A stretch of 64,000 nt of DNA from Pelodera strongyloides (GCA_036852015.1 JAANDG010000552.1:1-64000); one strand, 5' to 3'; counted from the first letter of the stretch, positions 35,401-47,270 are shown. Numbers and translations are program-made. Notes: a model not told the origin generated them from the letters alone.

Positions 35401-37851
35401 AGATTAACGATCATGAAGCCCAGCTGCCGTTACTGGAATAGAGAGGGGCAAAGGTAACTGCAGCTGCATGATATAGCAAGACTGTGAGCGAGACCTTAGC
35501 GGGACTTTACGTGCATGCGGTGCGAAAAAAGGAGGCTCGTCGCAATGAAATGGCGCCGAAGTTTGTCCGCGGGACCTCATACGCTACTAACTTGTACGTA
35601 AGCTTCCCGAGAGACTGGGCACTGAAGAAACAAACCTTTCCAATACCGAGGGAAACATCAGCCTCAGTGGATCGGCCAAACTGGACACATATTTCACTTG
35701 GGATTCGAGATTTGAGAATATATCGAGTCTAAAATCCACTATCATGGAAGAAGCTGTAGGCTGTAAGATAGTTAAGCATGGGAATACTAATCTCGCAGTC
35801 TAATTCTCTTCCTCTCTTGCCCGCGCATTTACCCGCCTAGCAGTTACGCTTACGCTTGCGCTTGTACCATGTGACCACCCGCCGTATAAACGACTTGAAT
35901 ACCCGGACATTATTATTACATCAGTAAATCATAGGACTAACATGTATATTCAACATGTATTACAAAGCTTTGAACAACATAATCAATAACCCTCAATATC
36001 ATTTTGTGAGGGAAAGATTATCATTTTGTAAAAGGAAACTAATTATGGACAACAATGATTTTGACCACTACAGTTGTCTATCAACTGAACTTTACGTAAA
36101 GCTCCAGAAAAATTTAAGAAAGAATTTATAAAACTTATAAAAAAAATTAAATTAATAAATAACTTTTGAAATTAATAAATCCATAAATATGGAAAAAAGA
36201 TCTTACTGTAAAAGTTGGACAATCTCCTTGTAGTCGAGTTTGGAGGTAAACGACGCATGTGATGTCATATAATTTGTAATGTCCCTCTAAAATGGAAATA
36301 TAATTATTATGTATAATACGTTATATTTTTGTCAACATTAAACGTCCGAATTCTATGTTGCCAATTGGCCAGAGGCAGTATTCACCAACACACAGGGAGC
36401 CCTCCCAAGGCTCACGTACGCTCTGAATCTATTCTGTTCTCGGACTCTCTTCAGCTCCCTGGGGAGGCCAGGGAGGGCTCCCTTCGTGTTGGTGAATACG
36501 GCCTCAGGCTAAAGGTTAAAATTCAGGGCTAGAGCCTATCCTACATTACAGTATACTTACTACTACAGTGTACTAATACTTGCGTAAGTGTAATAAATTC
36601 AAACTACAAATGACTTACTATCACAGTATCCTCGGCCATAACATCCAGGAATTCCATTCGTAATTCCAAAAATTTATGGAAATACTTCTTGTGTAAATTG
36701 TTGACGTAGCCATAGTAGCGGCATACGTGACTGGAGGAAGAAACTGATTTACTTGTTACGTTATAATTTGTAAAATAACTAACGTCATAGAACTAACCGT
36801 AAGGTCGAGACTAAGACCAAACCAACACATCTAGAGCTAGAGTGCATGTGTGTGGACTTTGGTCGAAAATAATTTTATCATATAGCATAGCTTTATTATT
36901 GAAACTGAACCGTACGTTTCAAAGAGACTTAAAAATAATACCCTAAACCCATATGTGCCAATCCTTGTAGGTGGATTAATATTTATGGGACAATTAGTGA
37001 TTTCAAATTTGACGTTTTAGTTGCACTTATAGAGAACGATTCCAGAAGTAGGAATGCTATTCACTGTTTATGGATAAAACTACCAAACTAGCAGAACTTG
37101 TAAGAACAATTATGAACCTACTACACTGAAAACTACCCTAAAGAATTACAAACCACTCAAAACTACTGTAAACATAAAAGTATAAACTGCACGTAACTAC
37201 CAACTAAAAAAAGTACAAGGTCGCGTTGTTTCAGAATCTTTCTATGAATTCTGCACCCATTTTTCATGTCTTTTGAGCAACTGTTCCTTGTTTTCTAACG
37301 CAGGACGCACACAAAAATAAGCAAAAGAAAAGTTCAAAGAATAGCGACAGGTGCGTGTCTGAGAAACATTTAACACTGTATTCTGATGCAATCCTGATGG
37401 TTCACTAATTTCAGGTGGAACTAGCAATACTAATGGGGGGGTTTGCAAGTATGCCAAAAACCGTGCGTTTTCCTTGCAAGTATCAATTCGCAATATCGTA
37501 TGCAATTTACCGTAATTTTGCTTAATTTTGATACATCCGCGCTATAGAAAATCCGTCATCAAAGCGGGGAGAGACATTTTTTATTGAACAAATAACGATC
37601 GGTCGTAAAACTGTCTGTAGATATTCTCGTGTGGTTCCACGGTAAATTTTTCGATACTTGGAAGCAAAAATCGGCATTTTTTGCCATGCCCCATAAAATA
37701 AAAAACATTTCCAATCGGCTCACCTATAAAAATCGTCACACGGATCAACGCGTTTGTCTAATTTCGTGGCGAGATAATCATCGAATAATGAAGATTCAAG
37801 TTTATTAACGAAGAAGAAAATAAGAAATGATAACGTTTTGTTGAGTCTCAT
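29458..37851 (-). CDS. Secreted peptidase M13 (neprilysin)-like protein, probably inactive, 14 exons
   Basis: Exons 37851-37724, 36730-36619, 36286-36207, 34975-34882, 34521-34449, 34151-34066, 33464-33307, 33071-32963, 32502-32386, 31728-31579, 30819-30721, 30263-30176 and 29723-29581 join in phase; the 8-codon last exon 29481-29458 is less sure. Product is about 486 aa, versus about 700-770 for active M13 proteins. Start ATG at 37851 gives a signal peptide (MRLNKTLSFLIFFF), so the protein is probably secreted rather than type II. The M13 hallmark VDPCDDFYSHVCRYYGYVN lies at residues 35-53. Elsewhere VIIPAG matches the family VFPAG motif, the FFYSFAL block matches the LFF..FA block, and LVRVN near the C-terminus matches the substrate-binding RVN. 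Zinc motif HExxH reads HAIAH (329-333), the GENIAD region reads KDDLAD (378-383) and NAFY is absent. Family knowledge makes the catalytic Glu essential, so loss of activity is inferred. Confidence 0.88.
29813..30025. mobile_element. TTAAAGGGAATATGTAGGC MITE, copy 1
   Basis: Begins TTAAAGGGAATATGTAGGCC and ends GTGCCTACATATTCGCTAA. It lies in an intron of the M13 gene. A second copy at 58698-59040 lies in the mtIF2 gene. Confidence 0.82.
30507..30607. mobile_element. Truncated ATATTCACC-type MITE
   Basis: Retains CCCTCGGGGAAATATTCCATGGGGACAG and GAGTGTTGAATATGTCCTC but lacks the left terminus. Located in an M13 gene intron. Confidence 0.6.
30840..31354. mobile_element. 515-bp TTAA MITE with long inverted repeats
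   Basis: Left end TTAAAGGGTCAGGCCCACCG and right end CGGTGGGCCTGTCCCTTTAA. Inverted arms of about 150 bp include TTACCACGGGGAAGTTTTTCC and its complement. It starts about 20 bp upstream of the acceptor of M13 exon 30819-30721. A family A left-end fragment (from 31351) abuts it, sharing the TTAA. Confidence 0.88.
31898..32362. mobile_element. Foldback MITE filling most of an M13 intron
   Basis: Starts TTAAAGGGATAGGTTCAC. Left-arm segments GATAGTATGGCC and GTAGGAGAGCTTGCTCAAAA then AGCTAAACTACCTCG are inverted at 32203-32335. The right end is near TTCGAGGTGAA (about 32362), roughly 25 bp from the donor of exon 32502-32386. The right boundary is approximate. Confidence 0.8.
33738..33769. repeat. 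Perfect 13-bp inverted repeat (GC-rich)
   Basis: CCCGTTTCGACCC and GGGTCGAAACGGG are separated by TGATCG. The palindrome lies in an M13 gene intron. Function unknown. Confidence 0.85.
33871..34023. repeat. Cluster of seven GCATGCAT palindromes arranged as an inverted repeat
   Basis: GCATGCATGC-type sites occur near 33871, 33900, 33922, 33945, 33968, 33991 and 34014, spaced about 22-29 bp. From about 33900 to 34023 they form a larger imperfect palindrome centred near 33961 (GCAGTCATCATGACTGC). It lies in the M13 intron between exons 34151-34066 and 33464-33307. Confidence 0.85.
34530..34604. mobile_element. MITE family A, right-end fragment
   Basis: Only the right part remains: CTGTCCACGATGAGTTTCAA then AACCGGCCGGAATTTCGCTTTAA. 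It begins within 10 bp of the acceptor of M13 exon 34521-34449. Confidence 0.8.
36370..36507. mobile_element. MITE with CAGAGGCAGTATTCACCAA ends
   Basis: CAGAGGCAGTATTCACCAAC and GTTGGTGAATACGGCCTC ends enclose AGGGAGCCCTCCC / GGGAGGGCTCCCT. Same family as 24986-25136 and 61241-61382. Confidence 0.85.
37436..37690. repeat. Dispersed repeat, copy 2
   Basis: Diverged copy of the 28640-28930 repeat: AAGTATGCCAAAAACCGTGC, GATCGGTCGTAAAA and GGTAAATTTTTCGATACTTG in the same order. Located in the first intron of the M13 gene, ending about 30 bp from the first exon's donor. Confidence 0.75.
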
Positions 37852-38600
37852 TTTAGATTTACTTTTCTATTGATTCACTTAGCAGCATTCGTTTTATGGA
37901 AAACTGATCGACGGGCACATAACCGCCGACGTAATATCTGAAAGCTGGGTAAGATTAAATTTTTCGTATTTCTGCAACCGTTACGGTCGAAAATCGGAAT
38001 TTAAAATTGACAAGAGGTGAGTAACATGCAAAAATGACTATATGCTTATACTACGTAAATCAATAAAAGCTTCCGCACTTTATTCAAGTTTTAAGTTTAA
38101 TACATTCATGTACGACATACACCGCTTTTTTCTCGTGGAAGTGATCTCTTGAAAAGACAATATTAACGTATAATATTTTAGAAAATAACAAAAGTCAAAT
38201 TGCAACAAAATCCACACAAGATACTCAGCTTTCAGTTGTTTCTGCATTGTTCTATTCGTAAGCTCCGCCCATTTTCTTTAGCATTGTTCAGTCTCCGCCC
38301 CCTTTCTGCATCTGTTGACATTCGATACCTTTTCTTTTTGAACTTTTTGTTGTTCCAAAACATTTGCTTCGGTTTTTGCCGTTCGTTCGCGAACATTTGT
38401 AGTTTTTGCAAATTGCACTTGGATATTTATACTGTTGTTTCTTTCGAGGATTTGTCACTGAACGATATCACATGATATGATTGTTATTTTGTTTTCTTAT
38501 TAACAACGTACCATAGCTCCATAGCACAAAGGCGTTAGCGTAGCGCACGCAGTGTTTGTGTACTGTGGGTTCAACATCTGCCGCTACCAATTCGAGAGTC

Positions 38601-38679
38601 TCAGAGCAGCTCATGACAACTCAGAGCAGCTCTTGACAACTCAGAGCAGCTCATGACAACCCAGAGCAGCTCATGACAC
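38601..38679. repeat. 20-bp tandem repeat, four copies
   Basis: TCAGAGCAGCTCATGACAAC repeats at 38601, 38621, 38641 and 38661 with single-base differences. Confidence 0.92.
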
Positions 38680-39442
38680 TAGTCTGACACATCAGTACAT
38701 ATCATTTCGTGGTTACTACAGCTATATACCGTACCGAGTACCGACGACAACTAATTGTAAGCGTACCGTATATCAGCACAACATTCGGTGTAAACCAGTT
38801 CAACAATACCCTAGAACAGATACTCTGAAAATATAACCTTGAGTTGAAGTAAGCAGGAACACTTTCTAGCTGCATGCACTTGCGTCCATTACGTCTAACT
38901 GTGTTTTTGCATAATATTCGCTGATGTATATTTACAAGTAATTACTATTTGTCATATTTCCAATTAGATAAATGGGCTTGTCTTATTATCATTCAGTACT
39001 TCGTAGAAAATATTAATGGAAAATAATTGGATATCAAAGACTCAAAGTACTCAAAGAGCACATTTCAACATATTCACCTATTCCGCGTGAACACCTCTAT
39101 ACAATTGACGATATATGGATACCTCCATTTTCATATACTGTTCCTGTAATTGCTTTTCAAAACTGTGTTTCCCAGCTGACCAATGTTGAATATGTTTTTA
39201 ATTACATATTTTAATCTGAAAACAAGCCATCAGTTCTTCCTAGAATGGCGAACTTGTTGAAATTATTCGCAGAATCGAATCACAAACTTGTTTTTCTCAA
39301 ATTACCGTACATTTATTATGTAAAACATAAATGGTAATACAAAAAATAACAATAGCTAGGAATACAGAGAAGGAATAAATAAAAACAATGAATGTCTACA
39401 ATACAGGAATTGTGATTAGGAGAAACCCAAACCGTGATATAT

Positions 39443-39547
39443 ATAATAATAATAATAATAATTTATTACGCACATATACAATTCATGAGAAAAATATATG
39501 CAACGTACAGTTTTGTAGAGTAAAGCAACAGTAGCACAAATACAGAT
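39443..39547 (-). mobile_element. LINE 3'-end fragment (same family as 55006-56098)
   Basis: The ATT microsatellite plus AATTTATTACGCACATATAC and GCAACGTACAGTTTTGT match the 3' end of the truncated LINE at 55006. This copy is only about 105 bp, a strongly 5'-truncated insertion. Confidence 0.82.
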
Positions 39548-39609
39548 ATAGATATAGGTCTTTTTTGAATAGAAACATATAATGTTGTTTGCCTCGATGT
39601 TTTTCGATA

Positions 39610-39794
39610 TTAAAGCGAAACAAGGGCCGGTTTTTGAAACACATCGAGTACACTACACCAGCATTCATTTGCAGCTCATGCAAATGAACATAAATTAGAA
39701 TAAAAAATCGAGCTGAATTCGAGCAAATTAGCATAAATACGTAAGAATTCAGTTGTCCACGATGTGTTTCAGAAACCGGTCAGTATTTCGCTTT
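39610..39794. mobile_element. MITE family A, copy
   Basis: Starts TTAAAGCGAAACAAGGGCCGG, contains AAAATCGAGCTGAATTCGAG, and ends GGTCAGTATTTCGCTTTC with the final TTAA mutated. Confidence 0.87.
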
Positions 39795-41776
39795 CACGCG
39801 ATTACGAACTTGGGGTATAATGCCCCAAATAAGTCGCGGAAAGGTCATAATTGGGTGAACTCTACACCCAGCTGGGCAACTGATCTGACTGTATTCATAT
39901 TTATAATGTTTGCACATATACATATAATTCCCCCTCGTTCTCAGTTTTTTTATTCTCTCCTTTGATCCGCCAATAAATCAAATAAAGTTCTAAGGCAAGT
40001 GTTGTTCTTTACAAGATTTATGTGCGGAGATTAGACTAATAAAACGACGTCTTTTGAGAGAGGAGAAGGTTTTATGACCGTTATGTTGCGACAAATCATG
40101 TGTCCTCAGAAATGGTACAATACCCAAGGACGTTTTGTACAATCAGCTGTTTTAGGGTGATTCAGTACAGGTACAGTTACCGCAGCTGTTCTTATAGTTA
40201 CGAGACAATGAGAGTGACGAAATCCTTTCCTTCCCTTTAACTTTTGTGCTACATTGCCGACACATCATAATTGCCGTGTCTAATAGCTATATCTACAAAA
40301 TGGCGTTCCCATGTGTAAGCTCGCATGGAGAATAGGAATATTATATTAAAGTATAACAATATTGTTTATCTCGTGAGCCTGACCATTTAAGTGAACATAT
40401 CACTGTATTGAACAATTGTGATGAATATATGTAGCAGTCAAGGTTGTGCATAATGTGTATTTTACAACATAAGCTTTATTATGTTTTATTTGTTATGTGT
40501 ATATTTTTTAACACAAACTGCACGTTACTTTGCTTTCGTTGGTTGTCTTTGTGCTTGATAAATTATTATTAATTATTATTACAACTAGTACATATGTGCG
40601 TGGTACCGCATAACCAAATCAACAGTGATCTCTAATAGCATTTCATAAGCCCAAGAGTTGACTACCGGAATAGTGGTTAACCAAACAAAAACTTTTTTTA
40701 TTGACTAACTTGATTCTACACATTCATACAATTCAGTTGTTTTCTGTCATTGTTGGTTTCCTAAAGTGCAAACAAACAATGTATTATTAACAAGTTTATT
40801 TTCATCACGCACTTGCATATAATAGGTCATCACTGTGTACTAATTATAAGAAGAATACATATTACTTTTCTAAATTGAGCTATATTTGCATATATTACAT
40901 GTCTAATGTCAAATCTTACTATAGCATACACGCGTTAATAAGCGTATTTCTAAAAAAATCGTCCATTTTTTGTCAGAACCCCTAGCTGAGTATTGCAACA
41001 ATCACACATAGGAAATATATAGAGATACATACAAATACATGCACACAAATAAACATTTACTTAATTTCGACCACACATTTCCTCCGAGTTCCACGCTTGA
41101 GGAATATTATATTATTGAAAAGATAGAAAAAGTTTTAAAGTTGAAGTTGTTCCCAAATTCGCAATAATCACTTTAAAAAAGGCTCCTGAAGCTCCTTACA
41201 CCATCATAGTGGATTGTTGTGGAGAATACTAAAATAAAATTGTAGAAATTTGTAGAAAGTTGAGAACGTGGACACGTAGTTCTTCTGTTGAGGTAACGTG
41301 GCTAATCTAAACTAAAACTACAAAATACGGGTTGGCTGTTTGTGTGGGACCAAATCCTTTGATTCGCTATCAACATCGTTTTCTTTGTTAACTCTTGTGG
41401 AATTACAATCTATATACTGTTGGTGGAAATTATATCCTAGTATCTATCTATATTATCTACTTTGATTTTTCTTTTTCATCGTCTCTCACGGCGTTGCGCT
41501 CTTTTTAATGAGTATAATAAATATTCAAATATTGTTTATTTGGCTTACTGTCATGCTGCATGACTCTAATACCAGACATTCCAGACAGTTTTCTTCTCCG
41601 TACATTCTACATGTCTGCTGGCGAATACTAGCAAGTAGTGTATTATGGTAAGTTTGCGGCTCGTCACAAGTTGGATGATTTGGTAATTACATTAGCAATT
41701 AATATTTTTTTTTTTTTTTTTTAAATTTATTTTACGCTTCAAGAGCGTGCACCTTTATTCATTATATGAGTTAACC

Positions 41777-44700
41777 TTAATAAAGCTGAGCTCGCTTTCC
41801 TCGCAGTCCTTTGGCGCCGAATGAGCGGTAGTTCATTCGCTTGCCGCGGAGTCCTAAACAGGAAGTCTATTAGATCAGCACCATGAAAAAGAACTTGCGC
41901 GCAAACATTACCCGTGTGCCGAGAGTTTGCAACTCACGCATCCACCATAAGGATAAAAAGACATAACAAATCTTCCCGGCTGAACGGATGCGCCGCTCCC
42001 GCTCGACGCGCTGTATAGCAAAGCGCGGTACGTCTACAAAGTAAGTAGTCGCTAGGCTAGCAAAGTTAAACCGTTGGCAATCCGCTAATGGTACCTACCC
42101 CTGAGGCCTCCAAAGTGTCTGGGTCCCTCTCCGAAGTAGAAGTCTCTCTTCAGAACAGTGTACGGGTCATCAATGTTTGCCAACTGAAAGTCGCAGAATG
42201 TTAGGTTTTCAATCCAGAGGCCGGTTCCAATAAAATTTACCGCTGGGGTAGGTTACATGCGTCTCCTGTTTAGCGTGCACTCTCGGCTTTCTGTGGTAGC
42301 CTGTCAAAAGCAGAGAAAGCGAGAGAGCACGCGAAACAGGAGACGCCTATAACCTACCCAAGCGGTAACTTTTATTGAAACTGGCCTCTGCTACAAATAA
42401 CGGTCCTTTAACTTCTCGCAGTTTATTTTCGACAGGGATTATGCGTTACTTGAAAATGGAATAAATAATAAATACGTTCAGCGATGAGTGTTCTATCCCT
42501 CTACTTCTATACATATAAATTTTCTCTCTCTCTCTCCTTCGTCTCTCTCTATCTAACCTAGATCTCTTTAATTAAGAAAATGCAAATGTTTCTATTTTGA
42601 AAATAAGAAGTCAACGGTCGCATCCATTAAAGTAATGATGCTTATTTGAAGGTTTTTTTACAAAAATTAATATGCTATATGTATTCAAAAAGGCCTGGTG
42701 AGAACAGATAGACGTCGAGCAAATTGTCATCTGGAACACGTCGCCTACTACGCAGGACCAGCACCTCTGCGGAACATGTCATAAGCAAACTTTGAAACTG
42801 TATTTTCACCCTTGAATAAAGGTGCATGCTCTTGAAGCGTAAAAGGTTTACTTATTTTTGTTTGTTTATTTATTTAGCTAGTAGAGACAACCCTAGTATT
42901 CTACTGGTAAGCAATTGGACAACAAAATGTGTATCCCAGTCCAGTGCTTTTGTCCCAAAAGTTCTAATAAGTAGCGTCAAGATTATTCAAATTGAATTCA
43001 GTATTTATCGCGAAGAGTAGGTGTAGAACTTGGCAAAAAATGTGCAAGAAGTGTGTCATGGTAGCGCCCTAATAAACATCATTTTTTTTCGGCGGTTAAT
43101 ATGCATAATTGCTGTAAAAGAGTTGTGGTGTACTACATGGCCAACTCATGGTGTTGGATGTGACTCAGCTTACAATTAGAAGATAAGCGGCTTTTTGTCG
43201 GGAATTCGCGCTATACATCGATCTTAGCCAGAGGCCAGAAGCGATACGCAAATGCCTATTTATATTGTATTCGCTAATTGCTTGCAGGTTCTCATGATTA
43301 GTACGTGAAGTTGCATATATGTTATGGATCAATCAACGTTTGTGCGCCAGGGTTGCGCGGTTGACGCGCGGACACTGCGCGATTTGACCGCGAGCTCCCT
43401 TGCCCTTGCAATGACTCTCACCCGCTTTTCAACGGCAAACCGCTGAAGCGCGTTTAATCTACGTGTTGCAAGGGAGAAAGAATGTAATATATCATGCAAA
43501 TGGCTACATGTGAACGAGTTCTAATTGGATTGAACGGAGCATTCTTTTATATTTCACAATAGAAGAAGTTCAAATGTGCAATAGAGCTTGCACACTTCTT
43601 ACAATAGTTTAAGGCTAAAATAAAATTCACTAGATCATTCAATAGTGTAAAACGCTCCCCGTTGATCTGATACATGATAACAAGAACCGAGTTGTCAAGT
43701 TGTGCAATGCTTAGCAAAAAAATTCAAAGCAACAAGTTCAGCCAACGCTTGCCTTAACTCCGCTCGCTAATTGCCACATTCTCTCTCTCTCACTCTCGCA
43801 ACAGGAAGCGTGCATGTCAGCGGTTACGAATACACAATTGACAGTAATTTTCCCTAACGTCCTTAAATGCAGAGGCGTTTTCGGGTGCTTGTTTACAATG
43901 ACGTCATCAAATAGATGGATTACAAGTTACAAGGTGCAGAGTTTACAGCTCACAGCGAAGGACTGGCTATGTAGCGGCGCGCACCATTTTCCCAATGATT
44001 CTACCAATACTTGCCAGACTATCGCCGTGTAAGATTTGCGCCCAGTTCTCAGCAAAACTATAGCACAGGTCTCGGACTACGGTAGAACCAGAGAACTCTG
44101 TGCTAAATTAGTCCAAGAATTGAAGCCTACTATATATTCAATCAGTAGTGCAACGCGGAGGTTCACGGTCTATATTATATGAAGATACTTCAAAACAACA
44201 TATTATTTTAGGATGCAATATTGGAGTACATTGCACTTTTTGTATAGAAAAGTACAACTACAGTATGAATCTACAGTGTGAATAGCTTACATCATTCGCG
44301 TAAACGTGCGTCATATGTATATTAATAAATGGGTGAGCTTATGTAAGAACTCTTCTTGTTATTAATTAAAACACCATAGAACATCTACCACTACGCATGC
44401 ATTTTCAGCTTTATGTAGCATTTCTGTTATGTAAGTACGCTGTTGATGGACATGCGACATAATTGATTAAAACACGTAGACGTAGATTAGGGTTTTATTA
44501 AAACTTCTGCTAATTGAGATTTTACCACAGCATGGTTTAATAGTCTACACATTATCAACTAATTGAATCACAAGTTATCAATTACTATCAATTAGTAATG
44601 CTAACAATGCTTGTTATGCTTCAAACACCACACAAGAACGCTTCCTGGCCTTGCTTTGTGTAATTACTTATTATTCAACGAAGTTACGCTGTTTTCGAAA

Positions 44701-46085
44701 GAAACCTTACCAACTCATATTGCATACTTGTTTTTAATATATAATACAATATACTACTTTGTAATAAAACAATGCTTTCCTTTGCAGCATTGTAGTCTCC
44801 ATTCATTGCATTACTATGCGTACGCAATTGACTAGTTGTGTTTGTTAATAATGTATTAACGGCCGGTTTTTGAAACACATCGAGCACGCCAGCTGCCAGC
44901 ATATGCAAATGAAGATAAATTAGAATAAAAAATCGAGCTAAATTCGAGTAACTTAGCATAAATACGTAGGAATGCACTTGTCCACGATGCATTTCAAAAA
45001 CCGGCCGGTATCAAGTATCAACCCCCCGATTTCCAAGTAGAATTTCTTTCCAAATATAGTTTCTAACACCAGACGTATTTTTTTTGTGTTTTGAGATTAT
45101 TTATTGTTTTTGTACAACTTAACGGTAGAAGATAAATCACATCACTACGACTTTCCTATCGGCACGCATTAGTAACTTAGCAATAAATAAGCTTTAAGTG
45201 GTCACATACGCCCCCAACGACGGTATTCCACTTTATACAACAATAAATTAAAATTTTACATAATGTCTGAATTTCGGTCATAAATTATCATGGCGGAATG
45301 GGTTTGTAAAGTTTTGAAGCAAGAAAAAGATGGAGAAAAACGAAAAGTCTAGAGCTTCAAAACTGTATTGTAATTTTAATTGAAATTATGATAATAAACA
45401 GTGAACCATGAAAGATGGTCAGAGTACAATTTTACAAAAAAGGTGGACCAACAAAACAAAAAGATGTGGTGCTTGAAAAATTCTAATATGGTACCCAAAG
45501 GTTTAGACAACAGACGTTGAAATCCGCAGTAATGCAGACGTTGCGGGTTCTGGTAAAGGAATAATGGGAGGAACACCGTAACCTAGGTACTGTAATCTAC
45601 TATGTATTAGTGACTGTAAGCAGTGTAATAGATTAGTTTTGTCTCAAAGGGTATCAGTATCAAACACTAAAGATCTGTGATCTTTACCTATGATGGAAAT
45701 AGTTCACTACGAACTCTTGAAAAAGACAATAGCTTACGATATGTCTACCTCGGGTCATCATGCAACAAGTCACAACAGTACAACATTTTAAAAGCTCCAT
45801 GCGACTTCCAAAAATTTTTGTCGAGTTCACCTCGCAGATAAAACACCAAAATGAAATCTAAGATGCTACAAGGCTTATTCGCGCGCATCCAAAAATGAAG
45901 CGCACTGGTTTGCAAACTATCTATTCGCTCATTTGCTTAGGACGTCTATTTACAGTAATCTATTGCCTCCAACTTTGAATTACCGCCTTGTACCGTACCT
46001 CGTCAGGGATTTCCTGGGCGTTGATCGATGAGAGAGCGAGCGCGGCGAGGAGGAAGCAGACGATGAGCGTGACCGGTCGCGACAT
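41777..46085 (-). CDS. Candidate amidated neuropeptide precursor, three exons
   Basis: Exon 1 (from ATG 46085-46083) encodes a signal peptide, MSRPVTLIVCFLLAALALSS then INA, and QEIPDE. A GAG|GTACGG donor near 45999 or GCG|GTAATT 15 nt later ends it in the same phase. Exon 2 (42183-42099) adds LANIDDPYTVLKR and DFYFGEGPRHFGGLR. Exon 3 (41853-41777) adds GLRG-KR, MNYRSFGAKGLRG-KR and AQLY, then TAA. All junctions are in phase with good acceptors (TTTCAG, GTTTAG). Each peptide is bounded by Lys-Arg and ends in Gly, the usual signal for convertase cleavage and C-terminal amidation, predicting two peptides ending GLR-amide. Length about 82-87 aa. The peptides match no family I can name. A MITE sits 31 bp upstream of exon 2. 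What is seen: signal peptide, KR sites and repeated GLRGKR. Secretion and amidation are inferred. Confidence 0.68.
42215..42390. mobile_element. CAGAGGCC foldback MITE, near-palindromic
   Basis: CAGAGGCCGGTTCCAATAAA and TTTATTGAAACTGGCCTCTG form arms of about 65 bp that also include GGGTAGGTTA and GGAGACGC. Its left end is 31 bp from the acceptor of neuropeptide exon 2. Confidence 0.88.
42705..42845 (+). mobile_element. SINE-like repeat copy
   Basis: Contains GTCGAGCAAATTGTCATCTG, CCTCTGCGGAACATGTCATA and GGTGCATGCTCTTGAAGCGT then AAAA. It is the fullest copy of the repeat also found at 9022-9160 and split by a LINE at 54981-56200. Confidence 0.7.
44856..45010. mobile_element. MITE family A, copy, both ends degraded
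   Basis: Has CGGCCGGTTTTTGAAACACA, the AAAATCGAGCTAAATTCGAG core and AACCGGCCGGTAT but lacks clean TTAAAGCGAAAT ends. Located in intron 1 of the neuropeptide candidate. Confidence 0.85.
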
Positions 46086-46197
46086 TGTTGTATGTGGACG
46101 GTGGATACAGAATGGCTGGCCGGCTTCGAAGGATGAAGAGATCAGATAGGCCACGCCCACTTTCCTAAAAAGCTGTGACAATGAGAGAGAAAGGGGG

Positions 46198-46199
<2 letters not shown>

Positions 46200-46245
<46 letters not shown>
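46200..46245. repeat. (GA)n microsatellite
   Basis: Pure GA run about 115 bp upstream of the neuropeptide start codon, possibly in its promoter or 5'UTR. Confidence 0.92.
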
Positions 46246-46246
<1 letters not shown>

Positions 46247-47095
46247 GATAGAGAAAACGACATAGCGAACGAGAGACATCGGGCGATCTTAACGCTCTGA
46301 TGAGGTCGAGACTATGCTATGTTTATAAACTGGTGCTCGATCGGCACTACTCTTATGTAGTTGTATGCGCTAGCCAGGCAAATTTCATCTAGAGCTTGGC
46401 AGACAGATTTGTCTCGTGTTTTGCGATTCTTCCTACGTAAAAGAGGTTGTGTCAAGAACTTGGTTGTGTCACGGTGCGTCAAGTAAACATAATGGCGCGT
46501 CACGTTATCAGGTACCTTGGTGTGTCAAGCAAATCACTCTGGTACCTAAATAATGGTGCGTCAGATAAACACCCGCGTAATATATTGAAAATAAAACTAC
46601 AGGCTACAAGCTAGACTACATGCTAAAATTGGCGCAGTAGTATTTGCTCGCTACTATACTAGAAGTTTATTGAATTAGCATCGGAGCACTCAGCCGATAC
46701 ACTGACGAAACAAAATTCAAGCGTTTGTTGTAACAACAACGTCGAAAAACAGAGTAACGAGATTAGGAGTAGCGCACGGGTTGATGGATTAAATCGTACA
46801 AGCAAACAACTAAATTAGCCGAGAATATTCTAGTAGTGGAGTAATTTGCCCCAGAAATAGACAATGATATTTATTTTTGAAATGGTTAGTGTGAGTCACA
46901 CGACGATTATTCTGATAAAACCGTGATATAAACTCTTTAATTCTCAGTGATGCTGACAATGACAAAATTTATACACAAATAACTTATCGATGAAAGTTCT
47001 AGAAATACCCAGTCCGGACGATTATAGTTCAACAAGATATTTTATTTTCAAAAGGATAATATGTAAAACTAAATGCACTTCGAAAAATTCCAGTA

Positions 47096-47270
47096 TTAAA
47101 GCGAAATATCGACCGGTATTTGAAACACATCGAGTGCATCAGCATTCGTATGCAGCCTATGCAAATGAAAATAAATTAGAATAAAAAATCGAGCTAAATT
47201 CGAGCAACTTTCGAGCAACACTTCGAGCAGCTATCCACGATGCGTTTCAAAAACCGGCCGGTATTTCGCT
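47096..47270. mobile_element. MITE family A, copy
   Basis: Starts TTAAAGCGAAATATCGACCGG, carries AAAATCGAGCTAAATTCGAG with a small local duplication (TTCGAGCAAC), and ends CCGGCCGGTATTTCGCT. Confidence 0.87.

Larger units (their letters stand above)
37852..41776. other. 3.9-kb stretch with no gene seen
   Basis: Upstream flank of the M13 gene and downstream flank of the neuropeptide candidate. It holds a 20-bp tandem repeat (38601), a LINE 3' fragment (39443), a family A MITE (39610) and a SINE-like tail at 41700-41765 with a poly-T run. The rest is AT-rich with no splice-supported coding sequence on either strand. Confidence 0.6.
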
